Source: Capsicum annuum (Eukaryota > Streptophyta > Magnoliopsida > Solanales > Solanaceae). Taken from it: DNA of 64,000 nucleotides. Position numbers and translations under genes: made by a program. A model generated the notes under the pieces. The model did not search any database and was not told the DNA's origin. It saw only the letters and a program-made list of their open reading frames with translations. Where the stretch lies: contig NC_061111.1 in the NCBI RefSeq assembly GCF_002878395.1, positions 25,050,571 through 25,114,570 of the forward strand, read 5' to 3'. Shown in pieces: positions 10,286-21,779 of the stretch; within the stretch, counting starts at the first letter, position 1, and the number at the start of each line of letters is the position of its first letter.

Positions 10286-12222
10286 TATAATACCCCAAAA
10301 AATCCAAACCAATATTAGCGCCATTCTTCAAGATTATGCATGGTACATCATGGTTATTTTATAATTTTATGAGTAATTTAGATGTATATTAAGGCTTCAA
10401 ATAAATCCCAACTATCAGATGAATCAAAACATTCCTTACCGATTGAATTCTTGGGAAGAATATTGCTATAGTCAACTTCAAATGAGCATATATCTTTTTA
10501 TACTACTAATTTTGTGCTCGTGAACCACCAACAGCTACATAATTTAATTATATTTCCAACAATACCAATTTTGCCAAAATCTGATATCGGAGCAAAATGT
10601 TATACCCATTTTACTCCAGCATGTCAACTTGGAAACTGAGTGATGACCTGTCTGACGGCTTATCATATTTCTAACAACCTTTCTGATGGCTTAGCACAAT
10701 TCTGATGACATATCTGATGGATTATCACATTTTTGATGACTTATTAGCTAAGGTCGTCAGCCATAAGAAGAAATCCATCAATTTCAGGTCCTAGGTGATG
10801 ACCTAGGCTGACGGGCTATCACAGATCTGATGGCTTATCAGCCTAGGTCATCAGTTGAAAATTTCAACAACTGGGAACTGATTTTGTAGGGGTATTTTGG
10901 TCTTTTCCATCACCCTAAACCTTACCCCCATAACATAAAACACTAAAAACACATACTTAGCTATTGTAATTTAGTATCAAAAACTCCTAAACCTCTTTGT
11001 TCCCAAGAATAAACTTAAGGTTTCTTCTTAATTAACTTCAAGATCCCATCACACCCTCCACAAGATATTCAAGAATTAATACTCCCAATCTAAGAACATT
11101 CAAGAAAGGTCAATTTTCTTTCAAGATTCAATCACTAAGGTATGCGTAGTGTTCATCCATGGAGCTCAAGAATCAAGTTTTAAAATCATGAATTGTGTTT
11201 ATCTTGTTGTGGTATGATTATGTTCATGCTGATGGTTGTTATTTGGTTTTAAGATGTTATCTTAATGTATTTTCATGAAGTATGTGAGCATGTTAGTTGA
11301 AATTCATGAATTTGGGTGGCTTAAGATTGTTAAATTGATAAAGTATACCTATGCCCAAAGTTGTGCATATAAGGTGTTTGATAAAATGCCTAGAATGATA
11401 GAAATCATGTATTATAGCTTAGGGGTGAACTATATGATAAATTCATGCTAGTTTATTATGTTCAAGGGGCTCACATGTTATTGTTGTGCAATATATTTGT
11501 TAATGAAATGTACATGATGATTGGAGAATGGATTCATAGTGTGTTTATATGCATTCCATGTTATGTACAAGATCATGATTATGAAGTACCACATGAGTTA
11601 TCCCCAAATTATTATAGTATGAACTATTGATATTGGTCATGTATTAAAGAATGTCAAGTATTGTCAGTTTCCTTCTATCGAGTCCTGGGGGTACTTGTAC
11701 CCGAAAAATATAGTTGTATGCCTAGTGCCAATTCATGTTTTCATGACACTCTCAGTCAAGCCATGATCAGTAGACTTCAGTCAGTCTCATGACTCAGGAA
11801 AACTCATGTAAATTCAGTATCAGTCCAGTCCTACTCAATACTTAGTGACCTATGAAATCTCAGTAATCTTATTCAGTTATCAGTCCTCATCAGTATTCCG
11901 TCAGTCAACGGAACTCAGTAAGATCAGCCTAATTCAGTTCAGATAATCAGTTCAGTGTCTTTCAGATGGGAGTAGTATTCAGCACCAAGCGAGCCTAGGG
12001 ATGGGGACTCATTCGCTAGATAGGACTGAGATCCCTAGAAGCAATCCCTAAGTTCCAGAACTACGTAGCCAGTGTAGTTACGAGATGTCACCCGTTAGAT
12101 AGGACTGACATACTTAGGGATCACCCGTTAGTACATTTAAATGGATAAGACTAATCCAGGGGTCACCCGCTAGATTAGGAGTAACTCTACAACAGTTGTC
12201 TTTACCAGTGGCGCGGCACTGA
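10286..12222 (+). repeat. Element A, 3' LTR (truncated)
   Basis: It matches 4889 to about 6772. Similarity stops after GTGGCGCGGCACTGA. A short GTCTTTACCAGTGGCGCGG segment is repeated about 80 bp later, so the end was rearranged as well as lost. About 1.2 kb of LTR is missing. Confidence 0.75.
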
Positions 12223-12772
12223 ATTCCAACATATGAAGCTGTTGGGTACTGTCTTTACCACTATCTTTACCAGTGGCGCGGTCTTTAAATATTAGGATTC
12301 ATGTTATAGTACTATAGAACCTGAAGCTGATTCCAACATATGAGTCATCTGGTGTAATAGGTGAATTATATGTTGCAATAGATTATCCATCTATTGCAAC
12401 AAATGAAGCACTTGTTGGGATATATATTACAGTACTAAAGAACCTTTAAAACTGATTCCAATAGATGAGTGACATGTTGTAACTGGTAACTAACCTATTG
12501 CAACAAATGACTTACTAGTTACAATATATGACTCATCTGTTGGAATCGAGTTTAGGTTCTATTGCAGAAAGTAACTAATCTAGTTCAATAGATGACTCCT
12601 CTTTTGTAATGGATAACTCATCTGGTGCAAAATATGACCAATCTATTCAATTCATGTTACAGCACTATTGAACCATAAACATAAATCCAACATATAAGTC
12701 TTCCATTGCAACAGATGACTCATCTATCGTAACAAATGAGTGATCTGTTGAAACAAATGGCTCTTACACATA
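12223..12772. repeat. CAACAGATGAG repeat tract with ~120-bp units
   Basis: Short CAACAGATGA / TCATCTGTTG words recur throughout. Longer units starting TTCATGTTACAGTACTA, followed by GAACC and then ATTCCAACATATGAG, occur near 12295, 12418 and 12650 in direct orientation and near 12533-12580 inverted. The motif is the one seen around the MULE at 840-3065. Confidence 0.6.
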
Positions 12773-13644
12773 TGGCAACCAACACAAAACAGAAACAAAA
12801 CCAAAAGAGCCCTTGCATTATTATGGATTGGAGGGTAAGTTAATGGAAGAAACCACAAATGGATTGATGAGTAAAGTAAGTGAGAGACTCATCCTCTGTA
12901 TAGTTTATCGTAGGAGGATGTTTGCACACTGATTTATACTTATAATAATCCGTTTAATATTGACTTCAAAATCAATTTTTTGAAAATGTAGGTATTTTTT
13001 TCTCAGGGAAAGGTACCTCAACAAAGCGGGAAAGTTTTGAGAAGATTCCAATAATAGTTGTCCAAACACACTGGAGAAAAATTGTCACACATATAAAATC
13101 TTTTTGGAAGGAAAATATTTTTTAATAAAATAAGTTGTTTCGTACTTATATTCTTGTGTTCATTATGCAAGTCAAAAAATATTTTTTAATTTGTATATAT
13201 TTAACAAAAAATAATCAGAACGAATATGGTAAGAAAGGTGGGATAAGAAAAAACTTTTGAGATTTTTTTCTCAATCACTATTTACATTTCAATATAACAA
13301 ATCACACGCAAACACTATTCTCCGCCTCTTCAATTAACTATCATCTAGATTAACGAAAATGTCTCCAAATGCATTTCGTATAGGTAAACACAGAACACTA
13401 ACTAAACAGAGAATCCTTTCTATCAATACAGAGGTGTTCATGAGACAGAGAAATAAAAAGAGCAAAAATTCCAGATCTGCCTCTGATTTCTCTTATTGTA
13501 TTTTTCAATATTACATTTTGTGAATCCCTCACATTACCAACTTCCTCTAAAAAATCAATCTTTACTCATATTTAGTGCTACTCTCTAATATACAAACCAC
13601 ACGATAATGCTAACACTACTCTTCGCCTCCTCAATTAACTATGT

Positions 13645-13879
13645 TCTTTTTTTTTTATAACTGTTGTATTTGGAGTTTGAAATAGCTTGCACACACCTTG
13701 ACTGATTCCACGGGATATATTCTACCTCCCACTAGCAACTTGTACTAGGTAACTCTATGCACCAAGGCTAGGATATATAAGAAGAACTCACCTAGTGTTT
13801 TTTTTTGTTTCCATTAAGATTTGAACCTGATACCTTATGGTTCTCACCAACTTCATTGACCACTAGGCCACACCCTTGG
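13645..13879 (-). mobile_element. SINE, TS/SolS type, copy 1
   Basis: On the minus strand the copy starts CCAAGGGTGTGG with a tRNA-like A box (GCCTAGTGGTCA), then GAGAACCATAAGGTATC and a B box (GGTTCAAATCT), and ends in an A-run (the T-run at 13645 on the plus strand). It is flanked by CAATTAACTATGTTCTT on the left and CAATTAACTACATTCTT on the right, a 17-bp target duplication with two differences. The layout is that of the tobacco TS SINE family. It has no coding capacity and is mobilised by LINE proteins. Confidence 0.8.
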
Positions 13880-13947
13880 TTACAATTAACTACATTCTTA
13901 TCAAGAGCAACCATAAGTCTCCCGAATATGCTCCACATAAGGTAAAA

Positions 13948-14718
13948 ATGCATATGTGATGGATTTTGGTGGCTAGTGGGAGCAATATTTAGCTTTAGCA
14001 GAGTTTGCAAATATTAACTGCTACCATTCCAGTATTGATATGGCTCCTTTTGATGCATTTTATGGTAGGCGTTGTCGCTCCCTAGTAGGTTGGTTCGATG
14101 TTTATAGGTGATACCTCAAGGTACGAACTTGATTCATGAGTCTTTGGATAGAGTCCTGGTCATTCAGGATAGACTTAGAGCAGTTCAGAGTAGGAAGAAG
14201 TACTATGCTGATCATAGACTTCGTGCCTTAAGATTTGGTGTTGGTAGTCGTCCTTTCCTTCGAGTTTCACCCATGAAGGGTATGATGAGGTTTGGGAAGA
14301 GGGGTAAGCTTAGCGCCATATTTATTGGTCCATTTGAGATTATTCAAACTATTGGTGATTTGGCTTATAAGTTGACTTTTCCCGCTGATCTATCAGTAAT
14401 TAATTCAGTTTTTCATACTTTTATGATTTGTCGTTATATTTCATATGAGTCTCATGTCATTTGTTTGGAGTCAGTTCAATTAGATGATCGGTTGTCTTTT
14501 GTTGAGGAGTCAGTCTTTATTTTTTTGGCTAGGGATATTAGGCGGTTGCACTCTATAGTTATCCCTATGGTTAAGGTTCAATGGCGACATCGAGCTGTAG
14601 ATGAGGATACTTGAAAGGTTGAGTCTGATATGCGCAGTTCTTATCCCTAGCTCTTTGTTGATTCAGGTATCTCTTTTTCCATTAGTTCGAGACGAACTAG
14701 ATATTTAGTGGTGGATGA
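13948..14718 (+). pseudogene. Gypsy integrase C-terminal fragment (C2)
   Basis: The reading begins at VMDFGG, then QYLALAEFA, YHSSIDMAPFDAFYGRRCRS, and continues through the open frame at 14108-14614 with RVSPMKGMMRFGKRGKLS, FIGPFEI and VKVQWRH. This is the end of a Del/Tekay-like integrase with its chromodomain-like tail. The catalytic core is absent. A stop interrupts the GGSW position and a frameshift lies near 14105. It is followed by the purine tract TAGTGGTGGATGA and a partial LTR. Confidence 0.8.
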
Positions 14719-15597
14719 TGTAACGATTAGCTTTTTGATAAAATATGTGAAATATGTGTTTCTGTGTTTTTAAACTGTTTTACTCTATCCTGTAGTTGCA
14801 TTATAGTATTTCCGGGGTGTGGAGGTGATTGACATAATTTTTTATGTACTTTTATACCATTTATGCGATATTGTGATTTTGATTGCTTCGAGAGCCTTAT
14901 TTTGGACTTATGAGCATATCTTTTGATTCATCCGACAGATAGCCGAACGGACTCCACTAACAGCTTTGGAATTTTGATTTTAGGCTAGGTAGACCTTTGT
15001 TTTGGGTCCTGGTGCACCCGAGCTATTTTGAACTATTGGTTGAAAAGTTGAAAAATTAGAAATATGGGTGTGGGACCCATATTTGGTTGAAATAACTTCA
15101 AATGGAAAATCCAATTTTGCCAGCAAATCCAAAATGTCAATTTTAGAATGATTAGATGTTTGGTGTGATTTTACGGCTTCTAAATCTCATTTCGATCCTC
15201 GGTTTGGAAAATTACGATTTCGAGTTTCGGGGGTCAACTTTTTGAAAATGATATTTTTTTCTAAAATCCGACTTGGCCAACACGTTTGGAACGTCGAATT
15301 TAGTATGGTTGCATAGTTTTTTTTGCATATATCAGACTCAGAATGAATTTTTTTTCTTAGTATGGTTACATAGTTTTTTTTGCATATATCAAACTCAGAA
15401 TGAATCTCAGGCACTCCATTGAAGTCTTGGTTGGACTTAAAAGTTAAAAAACAATATTTTTTTCCTTGTTAGTGTAGATTTTCTTTACTATTAAAATAGT
15501 TTTTGGGTCAATTTTGCTCATTTTTTATCTTGCTTCTTGAAAGTTAAGCCCAAAAATAGTATGAGAGCTTGAAAGTGAAGCTTGTGGGAGTTTGGAA
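14719..15597 (+). repeat. Partial LTR of element C family
   Basis: It starts TGTAACGATTAGC and matches the reverse complement of 34299 down to about 33480, the first 0.88 kb of the 2.87-kb LTR of element C. Similarity ends inside GGGAGTTTGG, after which block c of unit D resumes. Confidence 0.75.
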
Positions 15598-15847
15598 AAA
15601 TAAAAATCCCTTGCATCGCTAAAATTGTCCATTGAATAGAAAATAATGCTAACACTGCTCTCCACCCTACATTTTGCCCCCAAAAAGTTAACTGGAGGGA
15701 GCTGCTTTGTAACAACATTAGTCCACCTAGATGGATTTTCATTCTAGGGAGGCTCAACAGCAAAGCAGCTGGAGTTGCCAAGCTCAATACTTGGCTTGAA
15801 GAACACAACTTCTATCCTGTTTGATACAGTTTTATTTAAGATATAAT

Positions 15848-16125
15848 GGTCAAAAGCGCGGGTGAACTATCACTTTTTTTTTTTGCAGTTTCACTCCCTA
15901 ACTATCAGTTGTTCTCTTTTTCTAACTAAACTATCACCATCTAAGTATTAAATCGTACCTCAACTATTATTTGTTCACTTCTTTTCTCATTTTCAACCTA
16001 AACGAAGGTGATAAAATGAAATAACTAATAGTTGAGATGTGTTTTAATACATAGATGGTGATAGTTCGAGTCATAGTTGGAATGTGAAACTGGAGAAAAA
16101 GTTATAGTTCAAATGTGTTTTTAAC
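15848..16125. mobile_element. Foldback MITE in unit D, copy 1
   Basis: The ends GGTCAAAAGCGCGGGTGAAC and, in reverse complement, GTTAAAAACACATTTGAAC form a terminal inverted repeat that continues to a shared GTTTCAC. The interior is also self-complementary (CTATCACCATCTAAGTATTAAA against its partner near 16040). It is 278 bp with no coding capacity. The superfamily is not clear, and no convincing target duplication is visible. Confidence 0.65.
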
Positions 16126-16605
16126 ATTTAAATCTTTTCTCAAAAATAGATTTTACTTAGAATAGTACTTGATACATTTTTGTTACAATGCTCATTTGTT
16201 ACATTGCGTTACATTGCTCATAGTGGTATTGAAATCGTTTACTTACCAAAAGAAAAAAAAGAGACTACATTTTCATCGAAACTAACTACAATGTCTCCGA
16301 ATGCACTGCACATATGCCAACCAGCAGAAAACAGAAACAAAAGCAGAAAAGCCCTTGCATTATTGTAGATTGAAGGGAAAGTTAAAGAAAGGAACCTCGA
16401 ATAGCTTGTTGAGTGAAGTAAATGAGAGACTCATCCTCTGTATAATTCATCGTAGGAGGATGTTCGCCCACTGATTCGTACTTATAATAATCCATTAATT
16501 AATATTCACATCAAAATCGATTTTTTGAAAAGGTAGGGATTTTTTCTCTCAGGGAAAGGTACCTCAACAAAGCGGGCAAGTTTCGAGAAAGTCCAACAAA
16601 CGATA

Positions 16606-17930
16606 AATAATAACAAAAATTTATTATACTATATCTGTGAATGTAAATTTAAATAAAAGAGATAGGAAAAAGTAAATTAACAATTTTTAGTATAGTTATG
16701 TTAATAAATATTACTAACAATTTTGAGTGATGTACCCCTAAGTTTACTGCAGTGCATTTTTTAGGCATCTTTCAGAAATAGTTACATCTACCTTCCATAG
16801 TCATATTTTACATAATTATCATTTTTATTTATTGTATTCAATTTACGCCCGTTATATTCGATTTGATCAATAGTTTGTATTCATATAAATATAAATACAG
16901 TACCTATTTTGCCGTTGTATTCGATTCACAACCGTTGTATTCACTTTTACTCAATGGTCTGCATTCATAAAAACATAAATACACTACATACTTAGTCTCG
17001 CCAAAAATATTATCATTTTTTTATATTTTTTCTTTTTCATATTTTTCTCGCTTTTTTTTCTTCTTTTTTCTATTTTTTCCTATGCTTATTTTTTTCGTTT
17101 TTTTCTCTCTTCTATCTCTAACTTCCATTTCTCTTTCTTTTTCTCTTTTCTTCTTTGATTTTTTTTTTTAACTTATTTTCTTTATCACATTTTTGTTCTA
17201 TTTTATAATTTTTGTATTTTCAAAAAATATGACTACTCAACCACAAGTCATGAATGATAATGTAAATACCATGATTATTTATCGTATTTATAGTTACACC
17301 GTTATTTATATTTTTTTATTCATTGATACAACTGTATTTGTATTTTAAAGTTGACGCTTGTATTTGTATTTTGTAGTTTGCATTTATATTTGTATTTTAT
17401 AGTTCGCACTTGTTTTTTTATTTATTAGTTCGCATCATCATTTATATTTTATATAATTCACACTTTTATTTTAAAAATTATTTTGTATTTGTATTTTACA
17501 GTTGATTGTATATTATATTGGATTATATTTGTATTGTGGTTTTATTATGTTTTTATATTTAAATTATATTTGTATTTGTATACTATTTCGTCGATGCCTT
17601 TTAGTTTCTAAAGAATTATTTTGTATTTGTAAGTTGATTGAATATTGTATTTAGCCGTGATAATGTACAATTTATCAGTTGTATTTGTATTCAAACAAGT
17701 TAATGCATTAATTGTATTTTCTTGATTCTAAAATTTATAAATATGTAGTGTATCATTTTGATACAAATTTATCGTTTTGTATTTGTATGTCAAAATTATC
17801 ATTTGTATTTGTAAATAAGCAAATATCACTTAATACAAATACATACAAACAAATGAAATAAATGATTTGACAAATACAAATACAATATCTTTTTGTATAA
17901 AAATTTGAATTATATTTATTTGTATTCAGG
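16606..17930. repeat. A+T-rich minisatellite-like tract
   Basis: The tract is a T-rich segment (16990-17220) followed by many TTGTATTTGTATTTTATAGT-like units (17230-17750), then a local inverted repeat around 17770-17900 in which GTATTTGTAT words face ATACAAATAC words. No gene is present. It directly abuts the truncated end of element C. Confidence 0.55.
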
Positions 17931-19290
17931 AGCATATCCTTCAAAATCTGGATAGTTCGCTCTGACTGGCCATTAGTCTGGGGTGAAACGTCGTGCTAAG
18001 ATCAACTCGAGTACCCAACTCATCCTAAAAAGTCTTCCAAAAATGAGATGTGAACATAGTATTTCGATCTAAAATAATAGACACCGGCACACCATGCAGA
18101 CAATCTCACGAATATAGATACGAGCCAACCTCTCAACATTGAAAGAGACCAGAACCGAAATAAAATTAGCTGGCTTGATCAATCGATCCACGATGACCCA
18201 AACACTGTCAGAACCATGTATACAGTCACAAAGTCCATGGTGATCTATTCCCATTTCTACTTGAGAATGGGTAACCTCTGAAGCAACCCACCAGGCCTCA
18301 TATGTTAGGTCTTCACCTGCTGACAACATAAGCAATGAACCGCACAATCTGCCAGATTTTTCCTAATACCACCCCACTAGTAATGCTGCCTCAAATTATG
18401 ATACATCTTAGTCACACCTGGATGGATAGAATATCTGGAATAGTGGGCCTCTTCCAAGATCAGCCTTATCCAGTCACCCACTCTCGACACACAAACTCAG
18501 CCTCCAATCCGCAAAACTCCATTTGAATCAAGTGAGGCTTCCTTAGTCTCCCCACTCAATACCTTATCTTGAATTGATCTCAATCCAACATCATTTAACT
18601 GATGAGCTCGAATCTGCTCCATCAAAGAAGATCTAGCCTCCATAAATGCCAAAACATATCCAGGTGTTGAAATATCAAGTCTAACCATCTGGTTAGCTAA
18701 ATACTGAACCTCTAAGGCCAAAAGCCTCTCCTAGGTCAAAAGATGTGTCAAGCTACCCATGCTAGTTAGCTTCCAGCTCAAGTCATCCACAACCACATTA
18801 GCTTTGCCCGAATAATAGAGAATAGTCAAGTCATAATCCTTAAGAAACTCAAGCTAACGACACTGCCTCATATTAAAATCTCGCTGGGTGAAGAAGTACT
18901 GAAGGCTATGATGATCTGAGAAGATCTCACAACGGACTCCATATAAGCATTGCCTCCACAACTTCAAGAAAAACACAACTACACATAATTCCAAATCATG
19001 GGTAGAATACTTTTTCTTATGAGGCTTCAACTGACAAGATCACCTAACCCAACACCTGAAGCATCACAAAAGATGTAAAACCAACGCCCTTCTTGGGCAA
19101 AGTCAAGAAAGGAGCTGACGTCAATAAATCCTTGAGCTTTTGAAAGCTCGCCTCACAAGCATCGGACCACTGAAAAGAAATCTTCTTCGGGATCAACTTG
19201 GTCAATGGAGCTACAACTGATGGAAAACCCTCAACAAAATGCCCATAATAACCTGTCAAGCCAACAAAACTCAAAATCTCGGTAGGCGAA
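17931..19290 (-). pseudogene. Element C: RT end, RNase H and integrase
   Basis: This is the 3' part of element C pol, read downwards from 19290. The connection domain (SPTEILSFVGLTGYYGHFVEGF, 19044-19290) resumes exactly where the frame stopped at 29086, beyond element B. RNase H remnants follow (18840-19000), then the pre-integrase segment (18497-18721) and the integrase core (18069-18347, VWVIVDRL, ILDRNTMFTSHFW) to SERTIQILKDML. At about 17931 similarity stops abruptly at an A+T-rich tract, so the integrase C-terminus, polypurine tract and 3' LTR are missing here. Several frameshifts and stops are present. Confidence 0.8.
19286..19290. other. Target-site duplication of element B (left copy)
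   Basis: GCGAA here is repeated exactly at 29081-29085 on the other side of the element. A 5-bp duplication is standard for gypsy integrase. Confidence 0.9.
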
Positions 19291-21594
19291 TGACCCGACC
19301 TGACTGCGGGCCTTGTCGTAATGGGCATTCCAAGTCCAACTACGACTGGGGACCGTCCTTTATTACCTAACCCAACCACTTATATCCAGCCTTAGATGGG
19401 ATGAATTTTAAATATATAACAAGATAGCATTATTGTTCTTATTAAAACTCTGGAATACGGTCACAATCGTGGCCGACCCAACAGAGTCCAACCATACCAC
19501 ACCAACTGCTTAACCATACCAAACAAAACCATAGTCCATGAACCAAAGGGAATGCCAAAACATAATATGAAAATCAATCCCAAAATGTAATATGATGGAA
19601 CAGTGAGAAATCATGTCCAATGATGTCAGTCTTAAAATCAATACAAATGCTAAGGCTGACACCTCTACCGATCCCGCCCATACTAATCCCCAGAAGTACC
19701 AAAAAGACTTTATCCAAAGGAGTAAACAAATCTGGTTGGTACATGCCCCCAACTATGGCCAAAACTAATATTCAAAATAAAAGAGAAGTGTCTAAAGAAA
19801 TCTATAACATAAAATGATGCCTCTCGAAAGGATGGAAACTCACCACTTCAGTCCAAATGCTGAAACCGAATCTGCGTGCTAAACAGGAAGAGTAGAATCG
19901 CCCATTCTTGCATAGCGTGGGTATACAATCGCCAGTAGACGGGGTTAGCAAGTGACTGCTAGAATGAATCTCAGGATAAGGATAAAATAATGGCAGTTAT
20001 AAAGCTAAGTAAGGTTATCCATAATGCGTACAACCGTACATATATAAGTGTCGGGAAAGTTGATCGGGTTTAGAATGCATTTAAAACCTTTACCTGGGTT
20101 GTATAGCTTTGTCGTCCTAACTACCTACGGGCCATATGGGTTCAGCTTTACTGCTTAAAGGGCCCCAATACGTATAGCCACACGACTAGGGAATATCCTA
20201 TGAGATGACTAGTACACACCCCAATATAAAATATGACATATGTACATGATCATCAAGAACCTTTATATCGGTAAATATGAGTTTCTAGTTTTGGTCCTCC
20301 CGGGATTGTCACTTTCCATAGCATAGCTACACACCCTGCCATTAATGCCTAATTAAAAACATGTTCAGACAATCCATTTACCATTTATTAACCAAGGCTA
20401 ATATTGGTGGTATCATCATACCACCTTTTACTTGCAAGTAATATTCATAGCCAAACTATTTAGGTTAAGGGGGCCTTAGGTGCCCTTCCAATTACAATAT
20501 TATATCCACTTGGGAGGCTTCCATGTTCTCCACAAGAATAACCATTTATCCTTTATCCTTTTCAAATCATTTAAGTCATGTATAAATCCTTTATCAAGTT
20601 TAAAATATGCAAGAGTTCCATTAAAAGAAGTTAATGCAATGAACATATCTTAATAAGCATTTTATCAAACACCTTAGGGGCATAATATAACCAAAACCAA
20701 TTCCAAAGACCACTAAACCATTACCATGCAGTGCAATTGTCCAAAATCACCATCAATGTATATAAAAACAAAATTAAAATCATAGGAAATCATAACCAAA
20801 CATTCAATATCAAAACCCCTAAATAATAGTTGAAAACCAAATTATCATAAAATAGTAAAATCATGAAATTAATCATATAAACCATGCCTTTATTTGAAAT
20901 TACAATGAGGGAAGAGAATCATGCCTTATACCAAAGAATTGATTGAAAGAAATCACCAAGACAAGCCCCAAAGCAATCCGTAAGATGAAACCCTAGCCTT
21001 TTTGCCCCAAAAGCTCTTGAGAGAATTATGACGTATTTTGGAATAGTTTCTAAGTGTTAATGAATAGAATAACAGGTAAATAACCTCCTAAGTGTATTAA
21101 AAGTCGTGGGTCCTAGTTAGGGTAAGTAGAGATATAACCAGAATACCCCCACTTAAATCCCTTAAAAACTGTCAAAGGGATATGACTGACCCATACGAGT
21201 CGTACCCTCCTATACGATCGGTATCCACCACTCCTATCCAAGCATCAACCCTTAGATCAAACACTATGCAGTGTACAACTCATCCAACCAATTCGTAACC
21301 ACAGCATACGATCCATACCCATAACCCATATCCTTGATAGAATAAAATACCAGGAGGATAAAACAATGCCCACCATACGAGTCCCTGATACGACTCATAC
21401 CAAACCCTACTACTCATACCTCTAAGTGGTACCCATTCCAGTGACCAAAATCATCCCACCAACTAACACTGGTCAGCATATGACAGGACCATACCACCCG
21501 TACCCCAACATACGGCTCATACCCATGAGTCGTATTGGGTCCAGAGAACGAATTTCCAAGAAATTTTCTAAAGGTCAAAATCCAGGATGTTTCA
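19291..21594 (-). repeat. Element B, 3' LTR
   Basis: 2304 bp, the partner of 26783-29080. The U3 part (about 21180-21590) carries repeated TACGACTCGTA-type palindromic words. In element orientation the LTR starts TGAAACATCCTGG. Confidence 0.85.
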
Positions 21595-21595
21595 G

Positions 21596-21606
21596 TCTCC
21601 CCTAAT
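21596..21606 (-). other. Element B polypurine tract
   Basis: On the minus strand TATTAGGGGAGA lies immediately before the 3' LTR and is preceded by TTCGAGGACGAATGT, the block shared with elements F and G. Confidence 0.7.
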
Positions 21607-21779
21607 AGAAACATTCGTCCTCGAATGACAGACAAGGTAGGGGTAACCACACATAGAGTCATTTGCATTTTCAAACAACCATTGAACAAAGTTTGAAAAC
21701 AAAGAGGCAAAGTTGTTAATCTTTTCTTTAACAAACTTAGAAAATAAAGATGATTTCAAGACACATGCCTTCCGCACGA

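Larger units (their letters stand above)
4889..12222 (+). mobile_element. Element A: non-coding LTR retrotransposon (LARD-like), 3'-truncated
   Basis: Two direct repeats (4889-8010 and 10286-12222) start with the same TATAATACC block, flank a primer site (8015-8027) and a polypurine tract (10271-10285), and enclose about 2.27 kb without any substantial open frame. LTRs of 3.1 kb with a non-coding interior are typical of LARD-type non-autonomous elements. The block before the polypurine tract (TTCAAGGATGAATGTCCCC) resembles that of the Del/Tekay-like elements B, F and G in this window, so A probably derives from and used the proteins of that lineage. The right LTR stops at about 12222, so no target duplication can be checked. 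The shared LTR parts differ at roughly 5-10% of positions by eye. Confidence 0.8.
12773..16605 (+). repeat. Unit D tandem repeat, locus 1
   Basis: The block at 12773-13060 (ACACATATGGCAACC to the AACAAAGCGGG segment and beyond) recurs at 16300-16605 and at 45770-46065. The order here is block a, block b with a SINE (13061-13944), an inserted gypsy fragment (13948-15597), block c (15598-15840), a MITE (15848-16125), block d and block a again. Without the insertion the period is about 1.85-1.9 kb, as at locus 2. Some blocks look gene-like in single frames (for example RLNSKAAGVAKLNTWLEEH in block c), but no continuous gene can be built. Confidence 0.75.

Noticed and set aside
13792..14010. ORF with copies at 44883-45110 and 46626-46895 as a conserved protein family
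   Set aside because: All three run through the tRNA-derived head of the SINE, including its A and B boxes; the similarity is that of the SINE.
13948..17937. Simple inversion joining C2 to element C
   Set aside because: Blocks b and c of unit D on the two sides of C2 are in normal order and orientation, as in the uninterrupted copies at locus 2; a plain inversion would have put them in opposite orientation beforehand.
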